64,000 nt of DNA, taken from Paracoccus sulfuroxidans. GTDB taxonomy: Bacteria > Pseudomonadota > Alphaproteobacteria > Rhodobacterales > Rhodobacteraceae. Location of the stretch: the NCBI RefSeq assembly GCF_007830335.1, contig NZ_VLKU01000004.1, positions 248,001-312,000 on the forward strand. Reading direction: 5' to 3'. Position numbers and translations under genes: made by a program. Below are positions 63,529 through 64,000 of this stretch, in pieces. The notes under the pieces were generated by a model that had not been told where the DNA came from, made no database searches, and worked only from the letters and a program-made list of their open reading frames with translations. Position 1 is the first letter of the stretch; each line of letters opens with the position of its first letter.

Positions 63529-64000
63529 ATGTTCCTGTCGCAAATCCGGCTTTCCGATGGGGCGCGTGCCGTTGTCATGCGCGAGGGCGAGACCGCCCAT
63601 ACCGTACCCGGCGTCACCACCACGCTGGAGCTGGCCCATGCCGCGATTGCCGCAGGCCGGTCGCTTGCGGCCGAGGTCGCGCATCGCGGGCAGGGCGTGC
63701 CCGTCGATCTGGCCGCCGCGCTGGCCGAGGGGCGCGTGCTGCTGCCGGTCGATCACCAGGACCCCGCGCATATGCATCTGACGGGCACGGGGCTGACGCA
63801 TCTGGGCTCGGCCTCGACCCGCAATTCGATGCATGCCAAGGCCGATCCCGAGACGCTGACCGACAGCATGAAGATGTTCCGCATGGGGCTGGAGGGCGGC
63901 AAGCCCGCCGGCGGCGAAATCGGCGTGCAGCCCGAATGGTTCTGGAAGGGCAATGGAGCCAATGCCGCGGGGCCGGGTGCGCCCCTGATCTCGCCCGGCT
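63529..64000 (+). CDS. AraD1-family (FAH-like) protein, 3' end outside window
   Basis: The ATG at 63529 opens a frame that runs to the window end (157 codons). TGTGLTHLGSASTRNSMHAK and LEGGKPAGGEIGVQPEWFWK are characteristic of the AraD1 family, fumarylacetoacetate-hydrolase-fold proteins linked to pentose-acid (arabonate/xylonate) breakdown, typically as a 2-dehydro-3-deoxy-pentonate dehydratase. It is divergent from the LysR gene, with a 221-bp shared control region. Confidence 0.85.
   Translation, partial: MFLSQIRLSDGARAVVMREGETAHTVPGVTTTLELAHAAIAAGRSLAAEVAHRGQGVPVDLAAALAEGRVLLPVDHQDPAHMHLTGTGLTHLGSASTRNSMHAKADPETLTDSMKMFRMGLEGGKPAGGEIGVQPEWFWKGNGANAAGPGAPLISPG

Noticed and set aside
1..64000. 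CRISPR array or rRNA operon
   Set aside because: No regularly spaced direct repeats and no 16S/23S signature sequences were seen; the anti-SD-like bases at 17428 and 17465 are hairpin loops, not rRNA.

Overview
The window is high-GC DNA of an alphaproteobacterium, most likely a Paracoccus or close Rhodobacteraceae relative. The evidence is a mauJ-mauG-mauM-mauN end of a methylamine-dehydrogenase cluster in the Paracoccus gene order, a small DUF1127-type gene followed by two hairpins with the CTCCTCCC loop typical of Rhodobacteraceae CcsR/'cuckoo' sRNAs, and tightly overlapping ATGA-type operons. I see no rRNA, CRISPR array, replication origin or complete prophage.

Layout. 1-4.0 kb: 3' end of the mau cluster (mauJ partial, mauG, mauM, mauN), then a degenerate Hint-domain gene. 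4.6-9.3 kb: complete five-gene branched-chain-amino-acid-type (HAAT) ABC transporter of unknown substrate, closed by a bidirectional terminator shared with a convergent AI-2E family exporter gene. 10.7-17.1 kb: TctE/TctD-type two-component system divergent from a periplasmic binding protein gene and the tripartite transporter tctCBA; a shared 10-base motif lies upstream of both target genes. 17.2-17.5 kb: small DUF1127-like gene plus two cuckoo-like sRNA hairpins. 17.5-23.5 kb: haem uptake locus, hmuR divergent from hmuSTUV, with interleaved promoters. 23.4-26.2 kb: N-formylglutamate amidohydrolase, alpha/beta hydrolase and a DUF475 membrane protein.

26.6-45 kb: a mosaic accessory island that begins at tRNA-Pro(CGG). 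It holds a ~1440-residue STAND/NACHT-like NTPase with a C-terminal PD-(D/E)xK nuclease preceded by a DUF3883 nuclease gene and an unknown gene; a Septu pair (ptuA ATPase, ptuB HNH nuclease); an ADP-ribosylglycohydrolase gene 3 bp from a GIY-YIG nuclease gene; a recombinase-like gene; and decayed TniQ/Ner, IS21, IS3 and IS5 elements. One IS5-type element (817 bp, CTAG target duplication) sits in a decayed paralogue of an HTH gene found elsewhere in the island. I read this as a defence island; no integrase is visible.

45-64 kb: core-like DNA resumes with gabD, an LLM flavin oxidoreductase and a DUF1612-type regulator. A catabolic locus for an unidentified, probably N-containing amide or cyclic compound follows: GntR regulator, flavin reductase, hydantoin-racemase-like protein, a complete dipeptide-type ABC transporter, and four amidohydrolases, two of them paralogues lacking the usual HxH metal motif. 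A TTGTCGACAA palindrome in front of both transcription units ties them to the GntR regulator. A LysR gene divergent from a truncated AraD1-type gene ends the window.
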